Assembly: GCA_944321925.1 (NCBI GenBank)
Contig: CALUND010000006.1
Coordinates: forward strand, 62,001-126,000
DNA length: 64,000 nucleotides
Direction: 5' to 3'
DNA from: an uncultured Rikenellaceae bacterium
Lineage (GTDB): Bacteria > Bacteroidota > Bacteroidia > Bacteroidales > Rikenellaceae
Shown here: in pieces, positions 22,023 to 31,648 of the stretch
How positions within the stretch are numbered: the first letter of the stretch is position 1
Layout of the letters: each line of letters starts with the position of its first letter
Notes under the pieces: generated by a model
Told to the model about the DNA's origin: nothing
The model's database searches: none
Seen by the model: the letters and a program-made list of their open reading frames with translations, nothing else
Position numbers and translations under genes: made by a program

Positions 22023-24281
22023 ATGAAATTGAACCTCATCAAATATACGATGCTGATAGTTTCCGGAGTACTTCTCTCTGCGGGATGCGACAAGCCTTCG
22101 GACGACGATTTCACCACCGGAACAGACAGGACGCTCACCGTGCAACTGAAACCCGACGGATTGAGCTCTTTCGGCCTTTCCGACACGAAAAGCACAACAT
22201 CCGTCGACGAGACCTCGATCGGGAGTGTAACGGGCTATCGTTTCACCGAAGGGATCTTGCGAGAAATCATTCCGGGGAGCGGACGCGGAACGGATGGAGT
22301 CTACACCTTCCCGACCAAAGAATTAACCGGAGAGATCTATTTCATCGCCAACGACGACACGCAAATTTTCAACGATCTCCAACCCGGTATCACCCGGCTC
22401 AGTCAATTCTTAGCCCTCGACGCCGCAGCCGAATCGATGGTGGGCGAGCGGCTTCTCATGACCGGTTGGATGAATCTCGAAGAGTCTCTGTCGACCCTTC
22501 CCGCGATCAGCATGCGACGCAGTGTGGCGCGCATTGATATCGTATCGCAGGATCGAGGTGTCACCGTACAAAGCGTTTCGATCGACGCTGTGGCAGACCG
22601 CGGCTACGTAAATACCCAACCGGAGCCCCACACGCCCGCCTCGGCCAAAAAAACGGATTTTCAAAAGGACTACACGGATACGCCTCTGGAGAATGACAGC
22701 GAGACACTGCTGTATCTTTGCGAACAGTCGGGGACGCCTTTAACGGTCGAGGTAATTGCCTGTTTCGGCGGAGGCCGACATCGGCTGACCACCTCGCTCC
22801 CCGCCCAGATTCATCGCAATCGAATCTACTCCCTGCAGATTCACGGCGAAGGGGCCACTCTTTCCCTCTCGGTTCTTTCGGGCGACTGGGAAGCAGGCAA
22901 CTCGACCGATGCACAACCCGATCTCAAGGGCCTGGTCGACATCGAAGCCTCCACGCTTCCTGAAAACGTCTCCGTAAGCAGTGGCTGCGATTCGGTTTTT
23001 GTCTCCTACCAGGGTGGCGAGTTCCAATTGGTCCTTCGTGCGGAGGCCGACTCCGAGATCGATGTGGAAGGCCACATTCGCGGCGTCACGACAACCCTCC
23101 AGCCTGTTGCAAACGCAAAGAGCCTCCGCCCTGTCGCAGCGCTCTCCGTAACCAGCGACCGGCGAATGCCTAACGAGAAACGGGCTTATCTCTATCTGGA
23201 GGTCCATAAAGAGAGTCTCTTCTCCGGCCGGATCGTGCTCGTATTCGAGCCCAACCCCACCCGTTTCACAGGCATTGCCCTGGACGAAAGCGGCACATGC
23301 GATTTCGACCGCTACATCGACGGCGAATTGGGGCGAATTACACTACCGGAAGGAAAGACAGCCCGAGTAGCATTTGCGACCGACGAAGACCCCTGGATGA
23401 AACTTTCGGAAGAAGAGGAGACATTACGCCTATTGGCGGGATGGAAGCCCAACGATCCGAAAGCCGACGGTCGCCTGCAGGAGGGACGCATCGTGATCTC
23501 CGACACCGACGGATCGAACTCGGAAAGCTACCTCATCCGCAGGCGGAATTGGGGGCTTCCGGTGGTAAGGATCGGTGACACCTGGTGGTGCAAATACAAT
23601 CTGCGCGGCAATGCAAAAAATTTTGCAGACCAGATTCTCATCCCAGACGATCCGGCAGCCGACCATGAGCTGGCCGATTACCTGAACCGATGCGACGACA
23701 CCGAACTTCTTCGTCTCATGGGCGACCAGTATCAGGGCGGCAACCTGCAAGGATTGCCTCTGCAACACGACGGAGCGGCCTTCTACCACGAAGGCATGAA
23801 GAGCTCCGGCCAAAATTTCGGGACGTTGGATCCCGCCTCCATGGCCCCCGACGGATACCGGATTCCGGACTACGACGACTATGCATTCTTCAGCGGGAGC
23901 AACAACTACAACCTCGGTGGAGTCGGTTCCCGGAGCTATCGGAACAGTGCAGGAGAAGAATTGTCCATCCGCATCATCGAACGCGATGCAACTTTCCTCG
24001 GACAGAACTACGGCATCGTATCGTTCTACGAATTCCAACACGGCGACAGTCGTTGGGTGCTTTACGGTCTCGGACACCAGTGGAATACGAATCCGGGAAG
24101 TATCTCGAGAATGATGCTCCTGCTGGCAACCTATGGCAACAGTGCGAACTGTTGGGTCATGGAGGGATATGCGCAAAATGATCGGCCCAATCAAAACTGG
24201 TTGAAATTCATGAATCAAAACTCAACCAAAACACGCGTCATCCGCTGCATAAAGAGTCCCGTAGAATATATCTACTACTAA
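22023..24281 (+). CDS. Large fimbrillin-like surface lipoprotein (paralogue 1)
   Basis: This protein has 752 residues. The signal MKLNLIKYTMLIVSGVLLSAGC is followed by a lipobox at Cys22. The N-terminal 300 residues look like a Mfa-like/fimbrillin fold (VTGYRFTEGILREIIPG, SMRRSVARIDIV, IHRNRIYSLQIHG). A middle beta-sandwich region (GGEFQLVLRAEADSEIDVE) recalls BACON-type domains. The last 200 residues form a domain beginning WGLPVVRIGDTWWCKYNLRG and ending IRCIKSPVEYIYY. It includes APDGYRIPDYDDYAFF, similar in layout to FISUMP-type domains. It starts 14 bases after the metzincin gene. The next gene is a clear paralogue. Function unknown; probably a surface structure or ligand-binding protein. 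Confidence 0.7.
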   Translation: MKLNLIKYTMLIVSGVLLSAGCDKPSDDDFTTGTDRTLTVQLKPDGLSSFGLSDTKSTTSVDETSIGSVTGYRFTEGILREIIPGSGRGTDGVYTFPTKELTGEIYFIANDDTQIFNDLQPGITRLSQFLALDAAAESMVGERLLMTGWMNLEESLSTLPAISMRRSVARIDIVSQDRGVTVQSVSIDAVADRGYVNTQPEPHTPASAKKTDFQKDYTDTPLENDSETLLYLCEQSGTPLTVEVIACFGGGRHRLTTSLPAQIHRNRIYSLQIHGEGATLSLSVLSGDWEAGNSTDAQPDLKGLVDIEASTLPENVSVSSGCDSVFVSYQGGEFQLVLRAEADSEIDVEGHIRGVTTTLQPVANAKSLRPVAALSVTSDRRMPNEKRAYLYLEVHKESLFSGRIVLVFEPNPTRFTGIALDESGTCDFDRYIDGELGRITLPEGKTARVAFATDEDPWMKLSEEEETLRLLAGWKPNDPKADGRLQEGRIVISDTDGSNSESYLIRRRNWGLPVVRIGDTWWCKYNLRGNAKNFADQILIPDDPAADHELADYLNRCDDTELLRLMGDQYQGGNLQGLPLQHDGAAFYHEGMKSSGQNFGTLDPASMAPDGYRIPDYDDYAFFSGSNNYNLGGVGSRSYRNSAGEELSIRIIERDATFLGQNYGIVSFYEFQHGDSRWVLYGLGHQWNTNPGSISRMMLLLATYGNSANCWVMEGYAQNDRPNQNWLKFMNQNSTKTRVIRCIKSPVEYIYY

Positions 24282-24318
24282 AAACAGCATCCTTAAAAAG
24301 CGAAGCAGAGTGAATAAA

Positions 24319-26601
24319 ATGAAAATAGAGATTCGCGCCCTTTTAGCGGCAATTGTCATTTCAGGAATGGGTCTTACCGCCTGTTCAAAGCCGGAGCCCG
24401 GCCCGGAGCCCAATCCGGAACCGACCCCAGTAACCTCATTCGTTTCGGTCCAGCTGCTCGACTATGCGACCGCCGGCGAAGATCATTCGGACGGAGATTC
24501 GCCGAACGAACTCCACGCCTGTCTGTTTGAAGATGGACGCATGACACAGGTCTACGACAATCCGATCCCCGGAACCGACGGTTATGGATTCCGGGTCGAC
24601 CGCGATGCGGGAACCCTCTATGTCCTGACCCACGCGACCGACATCTCCGACCTCAATGACCTTTGTAACAGAGGGGTTTCCGAACAGGAGTGGTTGTCGA
24701 TGACGGCAGGCACGAAAGAGGGGCTTCCGATCAAGTTCTATTCCGGGAAGACCGTATTGTCGGGAACGACAGGGAATGCGGTTCAGCTTTCGCGGGGTTT
24801 TGCACGTTTCGACCTGCGGATCCGGACCGTCGGTGAGACCGAGATCGAATCTCTCTCACTGGAAGGGATCTCCCTGCACACGGGGTTGTTTCCCGATGGG
24901 GAAATCGCCTCGACGGATCGGGGAAATATCACGTTGTTCCCTGAAACGCCCTACACGAAAGATACGCCGGGCATAGCCTATCTCTATGAACAAAAGAACC
25001 TCGAATCGATCCTCCGCGTCGAAGCCATCGTACATGGCAAACCTTATGAACTGGAAGCAAAACTACCCCAAAACATTGAACGGAACCATATCTACATAGT
25101 CACAATCGCCAAAGAAGAGGCCGATCAGGATGCACAACTGAGTGTCGAGCCCTGGGAAAAGGAGGATACAGACCTCTATCCCGATTGGGACACTCCGATC
25201 GTCGTGGACATCGACAAATCGGTTCTTCCTTCCGGCACAACGATCGCCGACAACGGCAGAGAGATCACGCTGCCACACACCAACGCCGACTTTCTGCTGG
25301 CCCTGGACTGCAACGATGAGTTGGAAATTTTTCCGCTCGCAGACGATCTGTTGACCATCGAACCGCTCTCTTCCACAGCAGCAGCCGAAGAGTTGAATCT
25401 GTTTCGCGTACAAAAACCGCTGTTCGCTCCGGGCACACCCGCCGACAAGATCGAACTTCGGTTCCGTCGAAAAGGATTGAGCGATTCCTATCCGGAAGAT
25501 CGGATCGTGGTACATCTCTCGGCCAATCCGGTGCAAATCGAGGGTCTGCTGTCGTTCGACACGAAGAGCTACGTTTGCGATTTCAACCGCTACATCGACA
25601 ACGAACTGGGCCGTTTCATCCTTCCTGCAGGCACGGAACTTCTGGTAGAATTCGCTGCAGACGAAGATCCCTGGATCAAACTCATGCCGCTCGACGGGCA
25701 AAACGGTGTCGTACGAGTGGTGGGAGGATGGCGACCGAACGATCCGACCGCCAACGGCCGGACTCAAAGTGCGACGCTGGTCCTTCGTCAAACCGGCGAT
25801 GAATCCACCCGAGAGGAGTATCGTATCTCCCGGCGGAACTACGGGCTTCCTGTCACCTGGTTCCATGGCGTCTGGTGGTGCAAATACAATGCACGGGGCA
25901 ACTCACGCTCGTTCGACGATCAGATTCTCAGCGCTTCCGATCCGGCAGTTGCCGCGCAAAAGAGCGTGTTGGATTACCTGAGAGACTGCACGGCAGAAGA
26001 GTTCTACGACCTGTGGGGATGGGCCTACCAAGGCGACAGCGGCATCGGGATGCGTGTAGTCGAGGAGAACGGGACGCTCGTCATGGATGGTTTTTCGACA
26101 AACGTATCGTCGCACATCAACAAACTCCCGGCCAATGCACTGGCTCCGGAGGGCTACGAGCTTCCCTCGATGGAGGAGTTCAACCGGGTATTCGATGCGA
26201 CCGACTACATCTGGATGATGTGGAGCGGGAGCCACAAATTACGCACTCCCTGGGAGGATCACAGCATGGTCAAACGGGAACAGCGACGACGCAATGATCT
26301 AACCGTAGGCTCCGTACAGGCGACCGATCTGCTCTATGTGGGGATGTGGAGTCCGGACTTTCCGAATCACGAGCCCATAACATGGTATGGACCCGGAGCA
26401 CAGTGGAATGCCGACGGAATCAAACATTCCGGTCACTACAACAACATCTTGTTCGGTGTACACTCGCCCGAAGGATCCGGATGGTACATAGCAGGTAACA
26501 TGTCAGCCCTTTACATGCAAAAAAACGGTGCTGGGAACCGGGATACGAGAATCCTCCGCTTTAAAAAGTCGCCGGTAGAGTATATCTACGGAGAGGAATA
26601 A
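24319..26601 (+). CDS. Large fimbrillin-like surface lipoprotein (paralogue 2)
   Basis: This protein has 760 residues from the ATG at 24319; a GTG at 24310 is an alternative. The signal peptide MKIEIRALLAAIVISGMGLTAC ends in a lipobox, then a proline-rich linker of repeated PEP units (KPEPGPEPNPEPTP). The layout parallels the previous gene: fimbrillin-like N-terminus (GFARFDLRIRTVG, IERNHIYIVTIA), beta-sandwich middle, and a C-terminal domain with YGLPVTWFHGVWWCKYNARG, APEGYELPSMEEFNRVF and RILRFKKSPVEYIYG. Shared blocks such as CDFNRYID-ELGR and ADEDPWIKL mark them as tandem duplicates that have diverged. It is the last gene of the operon. Confidence 0.7.
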   Translation: MKIEIRALLAAIVISGMGLTACSKPEPGPEPNPEPTPVTSFVSVQLLDYATAGEDHSDGDSPNELHACLFEDGRMTQVYDNPIPGTDGYGFRVDRDAGTLYVLTHATDISDLNDLCNRGVSEQEWLSMTAGTKEGLPIKFYSGKTVLSGTTGNAVQLSRGFARFDLRIRTVGETEIESLSLEGISLHTGLFPDGEIASTDRGNITLFPETPYTKDTPGIAYLYEQKNLESILRVEAIVHGKPYELEAKLPQNIERNHIYIVTIAKEEADQDAQLSVEPWEKEDTDLYPDWDTPIVVDIDKSVLPSGTTIADNGREITLPHTNADFLLALDCNDELEIFPLADDLLTIEPLSSTAAAEELNLFRVQKPLFAPGTPADKIELRFRRKGLSDSYPEDRIVVHLSANPVQIEGLLSFDTKSYVCDFNRYIDNELGRFILPAGTELLVEFAADEDPWIKLMPLDGQNGVVRVVGGWRPNDPTANGRTQSATLVLRQTGDESTREEYRISRRNYGLPVTWFHGVWWCKYNARGNSRSFDDQILSASDPAVAAQKSVLDYLRDCTAEEFYDLWGWAYQGDSGIGMRVVEENGTLVMDGFSTNVSSHINKLPANALAPEGYELPSMEEFNRVFDATDYIWMMWSGSHKLRTPWEDHSMVKREQRRRNDLTVGSVQATDLLYVGMWSPDFPNHEPITWYGPGAQWNADGIKHSGHYNNILFGVHSPEGSGWYIAGNMSALYMQKNGAGNRDTRILRFKKSPVEYIYGEE

Positions 26602-26612
26602 GCGGATAAGAA

Positions 26613-26656
26613 TAAAAAAAGCATGCGAGGCACTCGACAGATTTCGAGTGCCTCGC
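26613..26656 (-). terminator. Terminator between convergent lipoprotein and oxidoreductase operons
   Basis: The 12-bp perfect stem cgaggcactcga/tcgagtgcctcg (26626-26637 and 26644-26655) is followed on the minus strand by a run of seven T. It ends the minus-strand oxidoreductase operon; the stem also sits right after the plus-strand operon, where the trailing T-run is poor. Confidence 0.8.
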
Positions 26657-26735
26657 GTCTTATGTTCCTCGGCTCCAAAAGGAAAACCCGCCTACCCGAC
26701 CGACGGATCTCTTCTCGCCGCATATCGGCTCTATT

Positions 26736-28127
26736 TCAGAGTGTCTCCTGCTTCAGTTGCTCAACGAACCGGTCGATGCGATGCAACTCTTCGGGAATAT
26801 CGATACTCTGCGGACAATGCGCTATACACTGTCCGCAACCGATGCAGTGGCTGGCCTGTCGCAACCGGGGTACGCTCCGATCATACCCCACCAGAAACGC
26901 CCGGCGAGCCCGACGATAGTTCTCGCTCTGGGAAGAGGTCGGCAGGTTGTCTTCGTTGACGCACTTGTTGTAATGCAACAACACGCCCGGGATGTCGATT
27001 CCATAGGGACACGGCATGCAATATTGACAATCGTTGCAGGGGATGGTCGGATATTGCATCATCAGGTCGGCCGTATCGTAAAGGAACTGTTGCTCCTCTT
27101 CGGTCAGGGGAACGAGCGGCGAATAGGTCCGCAAATTGTCCTGAAGATGCTCCATGTAGGTCATTCCGCTCAATACCGTCAGTACGCCGGAGGGTGTTCC
27201 GGCAAAACGGAACGCCCAGGAGGCCACACTGCTCTCGGGGGCACGCCGTTTCAGGCGAGTCACGATATGTTCCGGCACATTCGACAGTCGTCCGCCCAAC
27301 AACGGCTCCATGATGACGGCCGGTATGGCCCGTTTTTCCAGTTCGGCATAGAGATACTCCGCATCTACGTTCCGGCCCGATGCATGGCGCCAATCGACAT
27401 AGTTGAGCTGAATCTGCACGAAATCCCAATGGACACGATCGTGCATGGCCAGCACCTCATCGAAGACGGACACCGTTCCGTGGAACGAAAAACCGAGGTT
27501 CCGGATACGTCCGGCCTCCCGTTCAGCCATCAGGAAATCGATCATGCCGTTGTCGATGTAGCGGGCCCGGAAGGTTTCGATGCCCCCGTTCCCGATGGAG
27601 TGGAGCAGGTAATAGTCGATGTAATCGACCTGCAGATCCTCGAACGATTGCCGGTACATGGCCAGTGAATTTTCCCGGGTAAAATTGGAAAAGTTCGACA
27701 ATTTGGTCGCGATCTGAATTTTGTTGCGCGGATGGCGTTTCAGGGCAATTCCCGTAGACTTTTCGGACCATCCCTGTACATACACGGGCGACGTATCGAA
27801 ATAGGTGACGCCGTGAGCGATGGCATAATCGACCAATTCGTTCACCGCCTCCTGATCGATGACGTTTCCATCCCCATCGGGCGACGGAAGGGTCGGCCAG
27901 CGCATGCAGCCGTATCCCAACAGAGAGACCTGTTCTCCGTTTTTTGGATTCGTGCGATAGGTCATCCGGTCGGTCGGCACCTCGCCAAGGGCGGAACGAT
28001 CGCCCGCAACGGAATTTTTCCGCGAATCGCATCCGGCCAACGCCACTGTCGTCGTCGCCGTACTGATCCCGACGATTTTCAGGAAATCACGCCGGGATAT
28101 CTGTTTTTTAGGATCGTTCGTATTCAT
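26736..28127 (-). CDS. Tat-exported aldo/keto reductase-like protein with C-terminal 4Fe-4S domain
   Basis: This protein has 463 residues. A twin-arginine signal lies at the N-terminus (ISRRDFLKIVGISTATTTVALAGC), with a possible lipobox. The aldo/keto-reductase barrel follows from about 50 (LLGYGCMRWPTLPS, VTYFDTSPVYVQGWSE, KIQIATKLSNF, YIDYYLLHSIGNG). Two cysteine clusters close the protein: CNDCQYCMPCPYGIDIP and CIGCGQCIAHCPQSIDIP. It would be a periplasmic or surface iron-sulfur oxidoreductase. The substrate is unknown. It follows the polyferredoxin gene by 16 bases, suggesting the two form one electron-transfer unit. A terminator lies downstream at 26613-26656. Confidence 0.85.
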   Translation of the reverse strand: MNTNDPKKQISRRDFLKIVGISTATTTVALAGCDSRKNSVAGDRSALGEVPTDRMTYRTNPKNGEQVSLLGYGCMRWPTLPSPDGDGNVIDQEAVNELVDYAIAHGVTYFDTSPVYVQGWSEKSTGIALKRHPRNKIQIATKLSNFSNFTRENSLAMYRQSFEDLQVDYIDYYLLHSIGNGGIETFRARYIDNGMIDFLMAEREAGRIRNLGFSFHGTVSVFDEVLAMHDRVHWDFVQIQLNYVDWRHASGRNVDAEYLYAELEKRAIPAVIMEPLLGGRLSNVPEHIVTRLKRRAPESSVASWAFRFAGTPSGVLTVLSGMTYMEHLQDNLRTYSPLVPLTEEEQQFLYDTADLMMQYPTIPCNDCQYCMPCPYGIDIPGVLLHYNKCVNEDNLPTSSQSENYRRARRAFLVGYDRSVPRLRQASHCIGCGQCIAHCPQSIDIPEELHRIDRFVEQLKQETL

Positions 28128-28143
28128 TCTGACACAGGAATTT

Positions 28144-29667
28144 TTATATCATACGGTGTCTTTCGTGGCCTTCCACATAGATTGCGCTGAACGGACGCGC
28201 CGGACAGAGATTTTCACAAGCGCCGCAACCGATGCATCGCTCCTCGTTGACGATCGGTATCTTCGGCGAATCGGGCTGTTCGGGATCGGACGGCACCATC
28301 GTAATGGCTTCAGTCGGACAATGGCGCGCGCAGTTGCCACACTCGACCCCGTCGACCAACGGTATGCAGTTCGCCTTTACCCAAACGGCGTGACCGATCT
28401 GAATGGCCGATTTGTCTGCGGCCGTAATCCGATCTATCGCCCCCGTGGGACAGACCTCCGAACATTTCGTACACTCCGGCCGACAATAGCCCCGCTCATA
28501 GGATGCTTCGGGCTGCATGAGGGTCGACAGTTTCGTCGAGGGACGCAAAACGCCATTGGGACAAACCGACACGCACAACTGGCAACCCGTACAGTGCAAC
28601 GCCATGTTACGCAAACTCCGGGCTCCGGGCGGCACGATCGCCGTTTTCCGGTCCGGGATCTTCTTATCGAGGATAATGGCCAACCCTCCGTCGACCTTTT
28701 TCTCCTGAGCCTTGGCTGCCGCACCGCCGACCACCAGACCGAAAGCGGTCAGGAAACGACGTCGAGCTTCGCCCCTCTGCGGATCCCCGGTCGAAGAGGA
28801 CGAACGATCCTCGCTCTTTTTCGGCGTCTTACGCATCTCTCTCAGACGATAGCTGATGGCCCCCTGCTGACACACCTCGATGCAATCCATGCAGGCGACG
28901 CATCGGCTGTAATCGACCCGATGATTCCGGGCGTCGATGCAGGCCGCTTTGCACCTGCGCGAACAGAGCGTACACCCGTTGCATTTTTCGGTATCGATCA
29001 CCGGCCGGAAAAGCGAATATTTCGAAAGCAAACCGAGCACCGTACCCACCGGACAGATCGTATTGCAGTAGGTACGTCCGTTACGCCAGGCCAAAATGGC
29101 GATGACAATGAAAGTAACCGCTGCAACCACGAAAGTAGGCACGCTTTTCAACCATACGTCGGTTTCGTAAAAGGCGTAGCTTCCGACCCGCTCGGCCAGA
29201 TAGGCCAACAGGTTGTTGCCCCAGCCCCACAACGGAGCCAAAAGATTCTGCGCAATACGTCCATACGCACTGTAGGGGGCCAACAAGGCTACCAGCGAGC
29301 CGATGCCCGCAATCATCGCCACGACGAACACGCCCAACACACCGTAGCGCAACCAATTCTTGGCCGGTGAGTAGCCATAACGGTTTTTCTTGCGCTTCTT
29401 GCCGAACCAGGCGATCACATCCTGCATCACGCCCAACGGACAGATCACCGAACAGTAGACCCGTCCGAAAACCAAAGTCAGGAGGATGAGGAATACCACC
29501 ACACCCACGTTGGCAGCCAATACGGCGGGCAAGAACTGAATGCGCGCCATCCACCCCAGCCACGCGTGCACGGTTCCCGTAAAATCGAGGAAGAGCAGCG
29601 TCACAAGGGCGAAAAACACGATGGCGAGTGTTAATCTGATTTTTCGCAACATATAACTATAATCCAT
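28144..29667 (-). CDS. Membrane polyferredoxin, NapH-NapG-like fusion
   Basis: This protein has 507 residues. The N-terminal half is NapH-like: several membrane helices and two CxxxCP boxes (YCSVICPLGV near 71-80, YCNTICPVGT near 200-209), then two ferredoxin clusters (CNGCTLCSRRC, CVACMDCIEVC). In the middle is a twin-arginine-like segment RRRFLTAFGLVVGGAAAKA (302-320). Beyond it are four more clusters (CTGCQLCVSVCP, CRPECTKCSEVCP, CGNCARHCP, CIGCGACENLCP), as in Tat-exported NapG. It would pass electrons across or along the membrane, probably from the quinone pool or cytoplasm to the exported partner encoded next. An internal ATG six codons in may be the true start. Confidence 0.82.
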   Translation of the reverse strand: MDYSYMLRKIRLTLAIVFFALVTLLFLDFTGTVHAWLGWMARIQFLPAVLAANVGVVVFLILLTLVFGRVYCSVICPLGVMQDVIAWFGKKRKKNRYGYSPAKNWLRYGVLGVFVVAMIAGIGSLVALLAPYSAYGRIAQNLLAPLWGWGNNLLAYLAERVGSYAFYETDVWLKSVPTFVVAAVTFIVIAILAWRNGRTYCNTICPVGTVLGLLSKYSLFRPVIDTEKCNGCTLCSRRCKAACIDARNHRVDYSRCVACMDCIEVCQQGAISYRLREMRKTPKKSEDRSSSSTGDPQRGEARRRFLTAFGLVVGGAAAKAQEKKVDGGLAIILDKKIPDRKTAIVPPGARSLRNMALHCTGCQLCVSVCPNGVLRPSTKLSTLMQPEASYERGYCRPECTKCSEVCPTGAIDRITAADKSAIQIGHAVWVKANCIPLVDGVECGNCARHCPTEAITMVPSDPEQPDSPKIPIVNEERCIGCGACENLCPARPFSAIYVEGHERHRMI

Positions 29668-30027
29668 AATTTATTGAATCCCGACACAGGAACGAGATGT
29701 CCAACAAATATCCTATTTTGACAACTGCACCTCTCTTTCAGGACCCATTCGGGTTGTTCTCTTTCCCTGCAAAATAACAGAATCCGCTTTATCCCAACTA
29801 CCCCGATTACAGATTTTACAACCCAAAAACAGCAACTCGGCGCTAATTCGACCGATCCCTACCCCTTTCTTCCATCACACGAACATCCTGCGCTACCCAA
29901 AATCCGTCGAAAATGCTTCGACGGAGTCCCCTAAACGGAACGGACTACGCATCAGAATCGTCTCCAGTCCAAACATTCATAATGCGAGGGAGCAATACGC
30001 GACACAAGAGCGTAAGCGGTATCGCCG
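29668..30027. other. Intergenic region between the glp operon end and the polyferredoxin gene
   Basis: This 360-base gap lies between two minus-strand units. It holds a hairpin at 29904-29924 that may end the glp operon. A weak -7-like sequence (GATATTTG, minus strand, near 29705-29712) could serve the polyferredoxin gene. No open frame is credible. Confidence 0.4.
29897..29924 (-). terminator. Possible terminator of the glp operon
   Basis: A perfect 8-bp stem ccgtcgaa/ttcgacgg is followed on the minus strand by ATTTTGGG, only a weak T-run. It lies about 100 bases beyond the glpR stop. Confidence 0.4.
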
Positions 30028-30801
30028 TCACTCTTCCGGAGAGGGGACGACAGTCACTTTGATACCCTGCTCCTCCATGATCTTCAGCATTTTGTGAGGG
30101 ACACCCGAATCGGTTATAACCTGATCGATATCGCCCATATCACAGATCTTGCTGAAACCCCGACGACCGAATTTCGACGAATCGGCCAACACGATGGTTT
30201 TGGTTGCAGCCCCGATCATCGCCCTGTTCAGACAGGCCTCCTGCAAATGAGTCGTACTCAGACCATATTCGGGATCGATTCCGTCCACCCCGAGGAACAG
30301 TTTGCTGCAGGTGAAATTACCCAACATGTTTATCGCGTATTCACTCACCACGGAGGCGGAAGAGTGACGGATGATGCCCCCTAACTGAATGATCTCGATA
30401 TCCGGTTTATCGAGCAGTTCCATGGCCACGTTCATCCCGGAGGTGATAACGGTCATCTTCATGTTCGGTATGCAGCGGGCAAAGGCCTGCACCGTTGTAC
30501 CGGAGGCGATGATCAGAGCATCCTGAGGCGCAAGCAACTCCACGGCCTCCTGACCGATTCTGCGTTTTACCTCCGGATGGAGCTTCTCCTTTTCCGAGAC
30601 TTTTCTCGTCGCAATATAGGGGTCGGAAAGAACCGCTCCGCCATGAATTCGGTAGAGCAGGTTCTTCTCCTCCAACATATCCAGATCCTTGCGAATGGTA
30701 ACGGCCGAGACCTGCAATCGCTGGCTCAAATCGCCCACATCCACGTTACCGACCTCCCTCAGCAACTCCAGAATCGCCTTATGTCTCTCCAGAAGTGTCA
30801 T
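30028..30801 (-). CDS. DeoR/GlpR-family repressor of the glycerol operon
   Basis: This 257-residue protein has an N-terminal winged helix with the DeoR recognition segment LSQRLQVSAVTIRKDLDMLEEKNLLYRIHGGAVL (residues 23-56). A sugar-phosphate-binding domain follows, with IIASGTTVQAFARCIP, VITSGMNVAMEL, LGGIIR and FLGVDGIDPEYGLST. This is the glycerol-3-phosphate regulator type (GlpR). It is the last gene of the minus-strand glp operon. A long inverted repeat over the glpA promoter is a likely operator, and a partly similar sequence lies just upstream of this gene (30805-30830), which hints at autoregulation. The effector is inferred from context. Confidence 0.85.
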   Translation of the reverse strand: MTLLERHKAILELLREVGNVDVGDLSQRLQVSAVTIRKDLDMLEEKNLLYRIHGGAVLSDPYIATRKVSEKEKLHPEVKRRIGQEAVELLAPQDALIIASGTTVQAFARCIPNMKMTVITSGMNVAMELLDKPDIEIIQLGGIIRHSSASVVSEYAINMLGNFTCSKLFLGVDGIDPEYGLSTTHLQEACLNRAMIGAATKTIVLADSSKFGRRGFSKICDMGDIDQVITDSGVPHKMLKIMEEQGIKVTVVPSPEE

Positions 30802-30896
30802 AACAAAAACTCAAACAATTGAAAATGACAGAAATACAGACAACCCACCCTCTTTGCGACCTGCGCATCTATTTTAATCCAGTCTCAGCAGATCGA

Positions 30897-31631
30897 TCAA
30901 CAGAAAACGAGGCAGTAAAGTCCTGCAGCCAGAAAGCCTCCTACAATCGGGCCCACTACCGGCACCCACGAATAGGACCAGTCGCTGGAACCTTTTCCCC
31001 GAATGGGAAGCAGTGCATGAGCCAGACGGGGCGAGAGGTCCCGGGCCGGATTGATGGCGTAACCGGTAGTTCCGCCCAACGACATACCCAGCGCCACGAT
31101 CAGCATGGCTACAGGGAATGCCCCGAGAGAACCCATACCCACCTCCGGCGTATTACCTTTGGTGGCAAGCGCAAGGATGACGAATACGAGTACAAATGTT
31201 CCTACAATCTCACAGAAAAGATTCCGACCGTAGCTCCGGATTGCAGGAATGGTGCAGAAAGTACTCAGTTTGGCTTCGGGATCCTCCGTCGCATCGTAAT
31301 GGTTCTTATAATAGGCATAGACGAGCACGGCCCCCAGGAAACCGCCCAACATCTGAGCTACGATGTAGGGGATCACCAGCCCCCAACTGAATGTTCCGGC
31401 TGCAGCCAAACCCAGGGTCACGGCCGGATTCAGATGGGCTCCGGAGTAGGGTCCGGCAATAAATACGCCCAACATAACAGCCAAACCCCAAGCGATGGTG
31501 ATGACCACCCATCCGCCGTTTTCGCCTTTGGATTTTTTCAACACGGTGGAAGCGACGACTCCGTCACCGAAAAGGAGCAAAATCGCAGTGCCTATAAATT
31601 CGAACAGGCACTTCACAAATACCTCATTCAT
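30897..31631 (-). CDS. glpF: Glycerol facilitator (MIP/aquaporin family)
   Basis: This 244-residue channel has six membrane helices and two half-helices bearing the NPA boxes GAHLNPAVTLG (residues about 66-76) and GYAINPARDLSPR (about 190-202). The Asp after the second NPA-R (NPARD) is the signature of glycerol-conducting members, as opposed to water-only aquaporins. It brings glycerol into the cell for the kinase encoded 17 bases upstream. It lies between glpK and glpR in the operon. Confidence 0.92.
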   Translation of the reverse strand: MNEVFVKCLFEFIGTAILLLFGDGVVASTVLKKSKGENGGWVVITIAWGLAVMLGVFIAGPYSGAHLNPAVTLGLAAAGTFSWGLVIPYIVAQMLGGFLGAVLVYAYYKNHYDATEDPEAKLSTFCTIPAIRSYGRNLFCEIVGTFVLVFVILALATKGNTPEVGMGSLGAFPVAMLIVALGMSLGGTTGYAINPARDLSPRLAHALLPIRGKGSSDWSYSWVPVVGPIVGGFLAAGLYCLVFC

Positions 31632-31648
31632 AGCGTTCAGGTTTCAGG

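Noticed and set aside
28156..29370. A 404-codon plus-strand frame antisense to the polyferredoxin gene
   Set aside because: Rich in Arg and His as expected for an antisense frame of a Cys-rich gene. No promoter or domain supports it.
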